A stretch of DNA of 64,000 nucleotides from Pseudomonas sp. RC10. GTDB taxonomy: Bacteria > Pseudomonadota > Gammaproteobacteria > Pseudomonadales > Pseudomonadaceae. The stretch lies in NCBI RefSeq assembly GCF_038397775.1, contig NZ_CP151650.1, positions 6,343,001 to 6,407,000 of the forward strand, read 5' to 3'. Below the pieces are notes generated by a model that worked only from the letters and a program-made list of their open reading frames with translations, did not search any database and was not told where the DNA came from. The first letter of the stretch is position 1. The number at the start of each line of letters is the position of its first letter. Positions 1 through 8,012 of this stretch are shown piece after piece. The position numbers and the translations under genes were made by a program.

Positions 1-1
1 G

Positions 2-115
2 CGCCTGACCCGCGCCAGCACCGTGCAGGTCGCTGTCGAGATCGAAACGCGTGAAATGCAATTGGCCTCGCCCAAGGTCTTCGTCGAAGCGGTCGAGAGG
101 GCCTTGCAATGTTGA
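2..115 (+). CDS. Acyl-CoA/ACP thioesterase, 3' end only (probable ApeK-type)
   Basis: Only the last 37 codons are inside the window, ending TGA at 113-115. The tail contains TVQVAVEIET followed by MQLASP, which resembles the last strand and C-terminal helix of 4-hydroxybenzoyl-CoA thioesterase (hotdog) proteins. In characterised aryl polyene clusters a thioesterase lies just before the LolA-like and exporter genes, the order seen here, so it may release or edit acyl chains during polyene synthesis. The next gene's ATG at 109 overlaps this stop, and GAGAGG at 95-100 serves as its ribosome binding site. The family call rests mainly on context because the catalytic part is outside the window. 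Confidence 0.6.
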   Translation, partial: RLTRASTVQVAVEIETREMQLASPKVFVEAVERALQC

Positions 116-795
116 CAGCCACATCACACACCCCTGTAGGAGTGAGCTTGGTCGCGATGAGGGCTGGCCAGGCACTGATGCGGCGGCTGAAACAATCCAT
201 CGCGAGCAAGCTCACTCCTACAGTTGCGATGTTGTTGAGCTTCAATGCCCACGCCTTCGACCTGCACCAGCTCAGCGAGCAACTGGCCAAACCGAGCGTG
301 ATCCACGGCAGCTTCATTCAGGAAAAACACCTGCGTTCATTGCCTCAGCCGCTGACCAGCAAAGGCAACTTCGTGCTGGCCAAGGATTTCGGTCTGCTGT
401 GGCTATTGAATACGCCGCTCAAACAGGACTACCGAATCAGCGCTGCGGGTATCGCCCGTCGTGACGCCGACGGCAGTTGGCAAGTCATCCCCGGCAAAAC
501 CGCAGGCGCCCAGCAAAACCGGCTGTTCCTCGCCGTTCTGCAAGGCGACAGCAGCGGGCTGGAACGGGATTTCGAGTTGCGGGTGAGTGGCGATGCCCAA
601 GCGTGGCAACTGACGCTGGTGCCACGTTCGCTGATGCTTCAACAGGTGTTCAAGCAGATCAACATCGACGGCGGCGCGCTGGTCGAGCGCATTGAGCTGT
701 TGGAGACCCAGGGCGACAGAACGCTGCTGAAGATGATCGACAGCACCAGTGCCCAGCCGCTGAGCGACTCGGAGCGCGCCGACTTTGCCCGCTGA
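109..795 (+). CDS. LolA-like outer membrane lipoprotein carrier of the aryl polyene cluster
   Basis: Predicted periplasmic protein of about 228 residues related to LolA. In APE clusters such proteins are thought to escort the lipid-like polyene, or a lipoprotein, to the outer membrane. The mature part begins FDLHQLSEQL after an AHA cleavage site and contains the family-like stretch GSFIQEKHLRSL. The 5' end is odd: codons about 9-38 are a 90-bp REPIN (134-223). With the ATG at 109, which has a good GAGAGG ribosome binding site, the leader is about 50 residues long. An internal in-frame ATG at 178 gives a more normal signal peptide (MRRLKQSIASK, then VAMLLSFNAHA), but it has no clear ribosome binding site. 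The gene overlaps both neighbours. Confidence 0.8.
   Translation: MLTATSHTPVGVSLVAMRAGQALMRRLKQSIASKLTPTVAMLLSFNAHAFDLHQLSEQLAKPSVIHGSFIQEKHLRSLPQPLTSKGNFVLAKDFGLLWLLNTPLKQDYRISAAGIARRDADGSWQVIPGKTAGAQQNRLFLAVLQGDSSGLERDFELRVSGDAQAWQLTLVPRSLMLQQVFKQINIDGGALVERIELLETQGDRTLLKMIDSTSAQPLSDSERADFAR
134..223. repeat. REPIN, family A, inside the LolA-like gene
   Basis: Two inverted REP arms (CTGTAGGAGTGAGCTTG at 134-150 and its complement ending at 223) flank a 40-bp variable middle. The same arms recur at 42248, 52168, 54710, 57664 and 60095. This copy is exactly 90 bp, a multiple of three with no stop in the LolA-like frame, and it is the only REPIN in the window inside a coding region. Confidence 0.9.
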
Positions 796-3166
796 CCCGA
801 CACTGCAGCGCCTGCTGCCCCGCCTGTTCCTGATCCTGCTGCTCGCGGTCCTTGCGCTGGCGGGTTGGCAATGGCGTGGCGGCGCGCCGCTGTCGGCGAA
901 CCTGATGGAACTGGTGCCCGGCAGCAGTCCTGATGCGCTGGAATTGCGCGCCGAGCAGCGGATTCAGGAACCGTTGAATCGCGAAATGCTGGTGCTGGTG
1001 GGACACGCCGATCAAGAGCAGGCCATCGCGCTGGCCCGTAGGATCACCGATCAATGGCAAGCCAGCGGTCTGTTCGAGAAGGTCCAGTGGAACCTTCAGG
1101 CTGATCTCCCGGCCTTGCGTGAGCAGTTGTTGAAAGGCCGCCTGTCGATGCTCTCGAACAGCGACCGCACCGAGCTGATCGACCAGCCGGATGCCTTTAT
1201 TCAGAAGCGCGTGCAGAACCTGTTCGATCCCTTTGGCGGTTTCAGTCTGGTAGCCAGTCAGGACGATTGGCTGGGGCTGACGGCGCGTATCCAGAACAGC
1301 CAGCCGACTCACGGCACGGTGCAACTGGACGTAGGCAGCGGCGCCCTCATCGCCGAGGCTGACGGCAAGCATTGGGTGCTGTTGCGGGCGCGCACGCAGG
1401 CCGACGCGTTCGACATGAGCCTGCCATTGAAGGTCTCGGCTCTGCTCGACGCCGCCCGCGCTGAAGCCGACAAGACCGACGCGCAATTGCTCGCCGCCAG
1501 CGGGCTTCTGTACGCCGCCCACGGCCAGCAACAGGCCACGCGGGAAATCACCTGGGTCGGTGGCGGCGCAACGCTCGGCATTTTGTTGTTACTGCTGTTG
1601 GCGTTCAAACGTTGGCGGGTGTTGTTGGCGTTCCTGCCGGTGGTCGTCGGCATGCTCTTCGGCGCCACGGCGTGCATCGCGCTGTTCGGCAAGATGCATG
1701 TGATGACGCTGGTATTGGGGTCGAGCCTGATCGGTGTCGCCGTGGACTATCCGCTGCACTATCTCTCCAAAGGCTGGAGCCTGAAGCCGTGGCGCAGTTG
1801 GCCAGCGTTACGTCTGACGCTGTCGGGGTTGAGCCTGAGTCTCGCCACCAGTTGCATCGGTTACCTCGCCTTGGCCTGGACGCCCTTCCCGGCGCTGACT
1901 CAAATTGCCGTGTTCTCCGCCGCTGGCTTGATCGGAGCCTATCTGTGCGCGGTCTGCCTGTTGCCTGCGCTGCTGAACGGTGTCGACCTACACCCCGCGC
2001 AGTGGCCGCTCAAGATTGCCGAACGCCTGATTCATCTGCGGGCTCGACTGATCGCACGCGTCGGCACACCCGTCTTGTTGGGCCTGCTGCTGGCGTTCTG
2101 CGCGGCAGGTTTGTGGCAGTTGACGACCAAAAACGACATTCGCCAATGGATCGCGGCACCACCGAGTCTCACCGATGAGGCCCGGGCCGTTGCGCACATT
2201 ACGGGTTATCAGCCCACCAGCCAGTTCTTTCTGGTGCGCGGCGCCGATCAGCAACAATTGCTGGAGCGTCAGAGCGCACTGAGTCAGCGCCTCGATCAGT
2301 TGGTGAATCAGAAGGCGCTGCAAGGTTATCTGTCCTTGAGCCAGTTGGTCGCGACGCCCGCCGATCAGGACGCCACGCGTCAGGCGCTCGATGCCCTGCC
2401 TGCCCGGTGGCAGCCCTTGTTGGACCTCGGCGTACCGGTTGAAGCGTTGAACAACGAATTGGCCAGGCTGCGCGCGTTGCCGAATCAGGGCATCGACGAA
2501 GTGCTGGCCGGCCCGCTCGGTGAACCCTGGCGACTGTTGTGGATGGGCCGTGATACCGAGGGTGTCGCGGGCATCGTCAGCCTGCAAGGGCTCAACAACG
2601 CTGTGTTGCTGCAAGCCCAGGCCGAGGGTTTGCCCGGTGTGCAGTTGGTGGACCGCCTGGGCGACTTGAACAAAGTGTTCGCCGCCACGCAGGTCAGCGC
2701 TGCCGAGTTGAAACTGCTGTCGTGCGTGCTGATCGTCCTGCTGCTGATCCTGCCGTTCGGCCTGCGCGGTGCCCTGCGAGTCGTCGCCCTGCCGTTGCTG
2801 GCAGCGTTGTGCAGCCTGGCGAGCCTGGGCTGGCTTGGCCAACCGCTGACCTTGTTCAGCCTGTTCGGCTTGCTGCTGGTAACGGCTATCAGCGTCGATT
2901 ACGCGATCCTGATGCGTGAGCAGATCGGCGGTGCTGCGGTCAGCCTGCTGGGTACGTTGCTGGCCGCCGCGACCACGTGGTTATCGTTCGGGCTGCTGGC
3001 CATCTCCAGCACGCCAGCGGTGAGCAACTTTGGCCTGTCGGTAAGCCTGGGGCTTGCCTTCAGCTTCATCCTCGCGCCGTGGGCGGGCAGTCATTCCGAA
3101 CCCTCTACCCGGCAAGACGCCGACGCCCTCATACACTCGAAAAGGAAATCCTGTGCCAATAGCTGA
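785..3166 (+). CDS. MMPL/RND-type exporter of the aryl polyene cluster
   Basis: Inner-membrane transporter of about 793 residues, related to the MMPL/RND superfamily. It presumably moves the aryl polyene lipid out of the inner membrane. A hydrophobic N-terminal helix (about residues 10-26, LFLILLLAVLALAG) precedes a periplasmic loop. A first multi-helix block (about 255-400) includes GVAVDYPLHYL and a second (about 640-770) includes AISVDYAIL, the paired Asp-containing motif of RND helix 4. The start is a TTG at 785 inside the previous gene, so translation is probably coupled; a somewhat later start cannot be excluded. The 3' end overlaps the halogenase-like gene by 14 bp. Confidence 0.85.
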   Translation: MPADPTLQRLLPRLFLILLLAVLALAGWQWRGGAPLSANLMELVPGSSPDALELRAEQRIQEPLNREMLVLVGHADQEQAIALARRITDQWQASGLFEKVQWNLQADLPALREQLLKGRLSMLSNSDRTELIDQPDAFIQKRVQNLFDPFGGFSLVASQDDWLGLTARIQNSQPTHGTVQLDVGSGALIAEADGKHWVLLRARTQADAFDMSLPLKVSALLDAARAEADKTDAQLLAASGLLYAAHGQQQATREITWVGGGATLGILLLLLLAFKRWRVLLAFLPVVVGMLFGATACIALFGKMHVMTLVLGSSLIGVAVDYPLHYLSKGWSLKPWRSWPALRLTLSGLSLSLATSCIGYLALAWTPFPALTQIAVFSAAGLIGAYLCAVCLLPALLNGVDLHPAQWPLKIAERLIHLRARLIARVGTPVLLGLLLAFCAAGLWQLTTKNDIRQWIAAPPSLTDEARAVAHITGYQPTSQFFLVRGADQQQLLERQSALSQRLDQLVNQKALQGYLSLSQLVATPADQDATRQALDALPARWQPLLDLGVPVEALNNELARLRALPNQGIDEVLAGPLGEPWRLLWMGRDTEGVAGIVSLQGLNNAVLLQAQAEGLPGVQLVDRLGDLNKVFAATQVSAAELKLLSCVLIVLLLILPFGLRGALRVVALPLLAALCSLASLGWLGQPLTLFSLFGLLLVTAISVDYAILMREQIGGAAVSLLGTLLAAATTWLSFGLLAISSTPAVSNFGLSVSLGLAFSFILAPWAGSHSEPSTRQDADALIHSKRKSCANS

Positions 3167-4400
3167 TAGGGAACATCGCCAGATCGTCGTCATCGGCGCC
3201 GGTCCCGCCGGGGCAATTGCCGCCGCGTTGCTCAAACGTCGCGGCCATGACGTGTTGATCATCGAGCGCCAAGCCTTTCCGCGCTTCTCCATCGGCGAAA
3301 GCCTGCTGTCGCACTGCCTGGACTTCGTCGAAGAAGCGGGCATGCTCGACGCGGTGCACGCGGCGGGCTTTCAGGTGAAGAACGGCGCGGCGTTTGCGTG
3401 CGGCGAGCAATACAGTGCGTTCGATTTCAGCGAGACGTTCAGCAACGGCAAGCCGACAACGTTTCAGGTTCAGCGAGCCGATTTCGACCAACTGCTGGCC
3501 GACGAAGCAGTGCGTCAGGGCGTGGACGTTCGCTTTCAGGAAACCCTCATCGCGGCTGACTTCACGGCCGAACAGCCTGTGCTCGACGTGCAGCGCGGGG
3601 ATGGCAGTCAGTACCGCCTGCAAGCCGACTTCGTCTTCGACGCCAGCGGCTACGGTCGCGTCCTGCCTCGTTTGCTCGACCTTGAAGCACCCTCAGACTT
3701 CCCGCTGCGTCAGGCCGTGTTCACCCACGTTGAAGACCGCATCGACGATCCGGGCTTCGACCGAGAAAAAATTCTGGTCAGCGTGCACCCGACGATGCGC
3801 GACGTGTGGTTCTGGTCGATCCCGTTCAGCAACGGCCGCTGCTCGGTCGGCGTGGTGGCGTCGGCCGAACGTTTCAAGGACAAACCCACCGACCTCGACG
3901 CCTGCCTGCGCGCCTTCATCGAGGAAACGCCCAGCCTTCAGCGCGTCCTGCAAAACGCGGTCTGGGACACCCCGGCAAGGACCATCGGCGGCTACGCGGC
4001 CAACGTCAAAACCCTCCACGGTCAAGGCTTCGCGCTGTTGGGGAACGCGGCGGAATTCCTGGACCCGGTGTTCTCCTCCGGGGTGACCATCGCCATGCGT
4101 TCGGCCAGCATGGCCGCCGCTGTACTCCATCGTCAGTTGCAGGGGGAAGCCGTGGACTGGGAAAACGAATTCGCCGTCCCGCTCAAGAAAGGCGTCGATA
4201 CCTTCCGTGCCTACGTCGAAGGCTGGTATGACGGCAGTTTTCAGGACGTCATTTTTTATCCCGGCAGCAGCGATGACATCCGCCGCATGATCTGCTCGAT
4301 CCTCGCGGGTTACGCCTGGGACGAGCGTAACCCGTTCGTGGCCGAGCCCAAACGACGCCTGCGCATGCTCGCGGAAATCTGTGGGGGTGCCAGCGAATGA
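3153..4400 (+). CDS. Flavin-dependent halogenase-like oxidoreductase in the aryl polyene cluster
   Basis: 415-residue FAD enzyme. I chose the GTG at 3153 because AAAGGAAA lies just upstream and because residues 10-20 then form the expected FAD-binding strand with GAGPAG at 15-20. Further in-frame sequence upstream lies inside the exporter gene. Halogenase hallmarks are visible: FPRFSIGESLL (42-52); a lysine at 76 in VKNGAAF, near where phenol and pyrrole halogenases keep their catalytic Lys; WFWSIP at 219-224, matching WxWxIP; and FLDPVFSSG (302-310). Xanthomonadins, relatives of aryl polyenes, are brominated, so aryl-ring halogenation is a reasonable inference. A plain FAD monooxygenase or a non-halogenating homologue remains possible. 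It overlaps the methyltransferase gene by ATGA. Confidence 0.8.
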   Translation: MPIADREHRQIVVIGAGPAGAIAAALLKRRGHDVLIIERQAFPRFSIGESLLSHCLDFVEEAGMLDAVHAAGFQVKNGAAFACGEQYSAFDFSETFSNGKPTTFQVQRADFDQLLADEAVRQGVDVRFQETLIAADFTAEQPVLDVQRGDGSQYRLQADFVFDASGYGRVLPRLLDLEAPSDFPLRQAVFTHVEDRIDDPGFDREKILVSVHPTMRDVWFWSIPFSNGRCSVGVVASAERFKDKPTDLDACLRAFIEETPSLQRVLQNAVWDTPARTIGGYAANVKTLHGQGFALLGNAAEFLDPVFSSGVTIAMRSASMAAAVLHRQLQGEAVDWENEFAVPLKKGVDTFRAYVEGWYDGSFQDVIFYPGSSDDIRRMICSILAGYAWDERNPFVAEPKRRLRMLAEICGGASE

Positions 4401-5143
4401 GCGAGCCTTTCTTCTCTCACAGCTACGTCGAAGAAACCCGGCTGGGTTTTCTGTTCTTGCGCAGCCACACCTGGCAGCACCACGTGCTGCGCGTGGCGAT
4501 CAACGACCTGCGCGGCCTGTTCAGCGAACACCCACCCGAAAATCCGGTGATTCTCGACGCGGGTTGCGGTCAGGGAAAATCCTTCCAGTACCTGCACAGC
4601 GTGTTCAATCCGGTAAAAATCCTGGGTGTCGACGCCGATCCGCTCAGCCTGCGTCTCAGTGCCGAGGAAGCCGAGCGGCGACGCTTGAACGTCGAATTGA
4701 TCGGCAGCGACTGCGCATCGCTTAAACTGCCCGACGCCAGCGTTGACATGGTGTTCTGCCACCAAACCTTCCATCATCTGGTCGAGCAGGAACAGGCGCT
4801 GACCGAGTTCTACCGCGTGCTCAAGCCGGGGGGCTATCTGCTATTCGCCGAGTCCACCGAGGCCTACATCGACACGTGGGTGATTCGCTGGTTCTTCCGC
4901 CATCCGATGCACGTACAGAAGAGCGCTGCGCATTATCTGGACATGCTGCACGGACAAGGTTTTCAATTTACCGCGAAGAACGTCTCTTACCCCTACCTGT
5001 GGTGGAGCCGCGCCAGGGATTTCGGCCTGCTGGAGCGTTTCAAGCTGGTTAAACCCAAGCCCTTTGGCGAACGTGAAGAGACGCTGGTGAATGCCGTCGC
5101 ACGTAAACCGCTACAGGCACCATTCGAAGGTGAGACACCATGA
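4397..5143 (+). CDS. Class I SAM-dependent methyltransferase
   Basis: 248-residue methyltransferase. SAM motif I is VILDAGCGQGKS (about residues 51-62), followed by an acidic motif II strand (LGVDADPLS), the motif-IV-like VDMVFCHQTFHH and a motif VI helix (FYRVLKPGGYLLF). These are typical of the Methyltransf_11 fold. Several aryl polyenes carry a methyl on the aryl head or a methoxy group. Placed between the halogenase-like gene and the lipoprotein gene with 4-bp overlaps on both sides, it probably modifies the aryl head group. Whether it methylates O or C cannot be told from sequence. Confidence 0.8.
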   Translation: MSEPFFSHSYVEETRLGFLFLRSHTWQHHVLRVAINDLRGLFSEHPPENPVILDAGCGQGKSFQYLHSVFNPVKILGVDADPLSLRLSAEEAERRRLNVELIGSDCASLKLPDASVDMVFCHQTFHHLVEQEQALTEFYRVLKPGGYLLFAESTEAYIDTWVIRWFFRHPMHVQKSAAHYLDMLHGQGFQFTAKNVSYPYLWWSRARDFGLLERFKLVKPKPFGEREETLVNAVARKPLQAPFEGETP

Positions 5144-5628
5144 TCCGCGCACTTTTGCTGTTTTGCGTCGTGCTGCTGAGTGCTTGCACCAGCCACGCGC
5201 CACTGCCCGCGCAAATTCCGCACATCAAATTTCCCAAGCAGTTGCACGTCCTGCGTGAACAGGCTGGCCAGCGACAGGATTGGCTGCTGGTGATCCAGAA
5301 GGAACGCCACGGCCTGCGTTTCTCGTTGATGGACCCGCTGGGCATCCCCGTCGCCCGTCAGCAACTGGAGGAGGAAACCTGGAAAGCCGATGGGCTGCTG
5401 CCACCCAATCCCGAAGCACGGGAGCTGTTTGCAGCCGTGTTGTTCGCGCTGACCTCCAATGAAGAGGCGCGCTTCGACTACCCCGGCGTCGTGTTATTGC
5501 CTCACGGCCGCACCCTCGAAGAGCGCTGGCGGGTCGATTATGCCTCGGAAGGAGTTTTCCGCCTCACCCTGGAAAGCGGCGAGTTGAAATACGTCGTCAG
5601 CCCGCTCGAAGGCAAGGCCTCGAAATGA
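5140..5628 (+). CDS. DUF3261 outer-membrane lipoprotein of the aryl polyene cluster
   Basis: 162-residue predicted lipoprotein. The signal peptide MIRALLLFCVVLLSAC ends in an LSAC lipobox with the lipidated Cys at 16. The residue after it is Thr, so the Asp +2 inner-membrane retention signal is absent and outer-membrane sorting is expected. DUF3261 lipoproteins are regular members of APE clusters, usually next to the exporter and LolA-like genes, and are presumed to take part in transport or outer-membrane anchoring. Central charged strands (VIQKERHGLRFSLMDPLG) fit a LolB-like barrel, which is inference. It overlaps both neighbours by ATGA. Confidence 0.8.
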   Translation: MIRALLLFCVVLLSACTSHAPLPAQIPHIKFPKQLHVLREQAGQRQDWLLVIQKERHGLRFSLMDPLGIPVARQQLEEETWKADGLLPPNPEARELFAAVLFALTSNEEARFDYPGVVLLPHGRTLEERWRVDYASEGVFRLTLESGELKYVVSPLEGKASK

Positions 5629-6821
5629 CCGCTTACCTCAATGCACTGGGTCTTATCTGCTCGCTGGGCGATGACCGCGCAAGCGTGGCACGGACGTTGT
5701 TCGCGGGCGATACCTCAGGCATGCGGACTGAAAGCGGCTGGGTGCCTGAACGATCACTGCCCGTCGCGTCCGTGAAGGCCCTGCTTCCCGAGATTCCTGA
5801 TGCGCTGCGCGGGCAGTCGAGCCGTAACAACCAACTGTTACTGGCAGCGGCGTTGCAGATCGAACCCGAAATCCGTGAAGCCATCGGGCATTACGGCGCT
5901 GCACGGGTCGGCGTGATTCTCGGCACCAGCACATCAGGGATCGATGAAGCCAGCCGGGGCATTGCCAGCTATCTTCGTGACGACGCGTTTCCCGGCGATT
6001 ACGACTATCGTCAGCAAGAGCTCGGCGCGCCTGCGGATTTTCTGGCGACCTGGCTGGACGTAGGCGGCCCGGCCTACGTGATTTCCACCGCGTGCACGTC
6101 CAGCGCCCGCGCGTTGCTCAGCGCCCGTCGTCTGCTGGACATGGGCCTGTGCGACGCCGTGTTGTGTGGCGGCGTCGACAGTCTGTGCAAGCTGACACTC
6201 AACGGCTTTTCATCCCTCGAAGCCGTGTCCAGCGAGCGCTGCAATCCGTTTTCCGTCAATCGCAACGGCATCAATATTGGCGAAGCAGCGGTGCTGTTTC
6301 TGATGACCCGCGAAGCGAGTGCGGACCATCGGATTGCCCTGCTCGGCGCGGGGGCCAGCTCGGACGCGCATCACATCTCCGCCCCTGAACCCACGGGGCG
6401 CGGCGCTAAGGCAGCGATGCAGAAAGCCCTGGATAACGCCCGCCTGATGGCCTCTGACATTGACTATCTGAACCTGCATGGCACGGCGACCCAACACAAC
6501 GATTCAATGGAATGCCTGGCCGTGGACGCGCTCTTTCCCGGCGGGGTGCCCTGTTCATCGACCAAGCCCATGAGCGGTCATACGCTCGGTGCAGCGGGCG
6601 CGCTGGAAGCAGCGTTTTGCTGGCTGACGCTCTCCTCCGAAAACGACGGGCATCGGCTGCCGCCTCATGTGTGGGACGAACAGGCCGATACGAGCCTGCC
6701 CGCGCTGGCGTGGGTCAAGCCCGGCGATGAATGGCCACCTCGCACACCGCGCCGATTGATGAGCAATTCGTTTGCCTTCGGTGGCAACAACGTCAGCCTG
6801 ATCATCGGAGACGCCCCGTGA
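5625..6821 (+). CDS. apeO: Beta-ketoacyl-ACP synthase, ApeO-type
   Basis: 398-residue condensing enzyme of the FabB/FabF thiolase fold that extends the polyene chain on ACP with malonyl units. The catalytic Cys157 (TACTSSA), His285 (LHGTAT), Lys314 and His319 (KPMSGHTLGAAGA) are all present, so this is an active ketosynthase and not a chain-length factor. In the Xenorhabdus system ApeO works as a heterodimer with the chain-length factor ApeC. No ApeC candidate is in the window, so it should lie upstream. The symbol is given by gene order (lipoprotein-KS-DH-KR-KS) and is less certain than the family. Confidence 0.85.
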   Translation: MTAYLNALGLICSLGDDRASVARTLFAGDTSGMRTESGWVPERSLPVASVKALLPEIPDALRGQSSRNNQLLLAAALQIEPEIREAIGHYGAARVGVILGTSTSGIDEASRGIASYLRDDAFPGDYDYRQQELGAPADFLATWLDVGGPAYVISTACTSSARALLSARRLLDMGLCDAVLCGGVDSLCKLTLNGFSSLEAVSSERCNPFSVNRNGINIGEAAVLFLMTREASADHRIALLGAGASSDAHHISAPEPTGRGAKAAMQKALDNARLMASDIDYLNLHGTATQHNDSMECLAVDALFPGGVPCSSTKPMSGHTLGAAGALEAAFCWLTLSSENDGHRLPPHVWDEQADTSLPALAWVKPGDEWPPRTPRRLMSNSFAFGGNNVSLIIGDAP

Positions 6822-7291
6822 CCGCCCTGATCTCCTGCCAGTGGCCCGTCGCCGAACTGGTGCCCCATGCGGGCGACATGATCCTCATCGACGAGGTGAT
6901 CGAATTCGACGAAGAGCAGATCCGCACCCGCCTGAACGTACGCGCTGGCGGACTGTTCAATCGCGCCGATGGCAGCTTGCCCGCCTGGGTTGGCATTGAG
7001 CTGATGGCTCAAAGTGTCGCCGCTTATGCGGGGTGTCAGGCCCGAGTGAAGCGTGAGCCTGTCGAACTGGGATTCTTGTTGGGCACCCGGAAATTCGAAT
7101 GCAATGTCGAAGGGTTTCCAATGGGCAGCGAATTGATCATTCATGCCCTCCGATCGTTAGAGGATGACAACGGCATGGGCGTCTTCGAATGCCACCTGAA
7201 CGGGCCCGGCATTCACGCCAGCGCACGTCTGAACGTTTACCGTCCGCCCCAGTCGGCGGGCTATCTGGCTGAAGGAGCCGTGAATGACTGA
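6818..7291 (+). CDS. apeP: Hotdog-fold 3-hydroxyacyl-ACP dehydratase partner, ApeP-type
   Basis: 157-residue hotdog protein. The start is taken as GTG at 6818, overlapping the preceding TGA (GTGA); the upstream sequence is the end of the ketosynthase gene. LVPHAGDMILID (about residues 13-24) carries the FabA/FabZ-type active-site His, and LPAWVGIELMAQ carries the central-helix Glu. ApeP forms a dehydratase heterodimer with ApeI in the Xenorhabdus APE system. It should remove water from the 3-hydroxyacyl intermediate after reduction by the next gene's product, leaving the conjugated double bonds. Confidence 0.82.
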   Translation: MTALISCQWPVAELVPHAGDMILIDEVIEFDEEQIRTRLNVRAGGLFNRADGSLPAWVGIELMAQSVAAYAGCQARVKREPVELGFLLGTRKFECNVEGFPMGSELIIHALRSLEDDNGMGVFECHLNGPGIHASARLNVYRPPQSAGYLAEGAVND

Positions 7292-8012
7292 TTCAATCCT
7301 GGTCACCGGTTCCAGCCGTGGCATTGGTCGCGCCATCGCGCTGCGCCTCGCACGGTCCGGCTATGACATCGTGTTGCACTGCCGCAATGGCCGCACCGAA
7401 GCCGACGCGGTGCAAGCCGAGATTCGCGCACTAGGCCGGGAAGCACGGGTGCTGCAATTCGACGTGGCCGATCGCGCCGCCTGCAAGGCCGTGCTTGAAG
7501 AGGACGTCGAAACCCATGGCGCTTATTACGGCGTGGTCTGCAACGCGGGCCTGACCCGCGATGGCGCCTTTCCGGCGTTGACCGACGAGGATTGGGACGT
7601 GGTCATGCGCACCAACCTGGACGGTTTCTACAACGTGCTGCACCCGGTGATGATGCCGATGATCCGCCGCCGCGCCGCCGGACGGATTGTCTGCATCACC
7701 TCGGTTTCCGGGCTGATCGGCAATCGCGGACAGGTCAATTACAGCGCCTCGAAAGCGGGCGTGATCGGGGCCGCCAAGGCGTTGGCCATCGAGTTGGGCA
7801 AGCGCAAGATCACGGTCAACTGCGTCGCACCCGGCCTGATCGACACCGCGATGCTGGATGAAAACGTGCCGGTGGAAGAGTTGCTGAAAATGATCCCCGC
7901 ACAGCGCATGGGCACCCCAGAAGAAGTCGCCGGCGCCGTCAACTTCCTGATGTCGGCAGAAGCGTCGTACATCACCCGACAGGTGCTGGCCGTGAACGGA
8001 GGCTTGTGCTGA
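7284..8012 (+). CDS. apeQ: 3-ketoacyl-ACP reductase (FabG family), ApeQ-type
   Basis: 242-residue short-chain dehydrogenase. It has the NADP(H)-binding motif TGSSRGIG (8-15), NAG at 87-89 and the complete catalytic set Asn111, Ser140, Tyr153 and Lys157 (YSASK). It reduces the 3-keto group formed by the ketosynthases so that the dehydratase can act. The ATG at 7284 overlaps the previous gene by 8 bp and the stop overlaps the next start (TGATG), so stoichiometric expression is likely. It is distinguished from housekeeping FabG by location, since no fabD or acpP is nearby. Confidence 0.87.
   Translation: MTDSILVTGSSRGIGRAIALRLARSGYDIVLHCRNGRTEADAVQAEIRALGREARVLQFDVADRAACKAVLEEDVETHGAYYGVVCNAGLTRDGAFPALTDEDWDVVMRTNLDGFYNVLHPVMMPMIRRRAAGRIVCITSVSGLIGNRGQVNYSASKAGVIGAAKALAIELGKRKITVNCVAPGLIDTAMLDENVPVEELLKMIPAQRMGTPEEVAGAVNFLMSAEASYITRQVLAVNGGLC

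Noticed and set aside
5625..6821. The first ketosynthase as an inactive chain-length factor.
   Set aside because: Cys157, His285, Lys314 and His319 are all present, so it is a catalytic ketosynthase.
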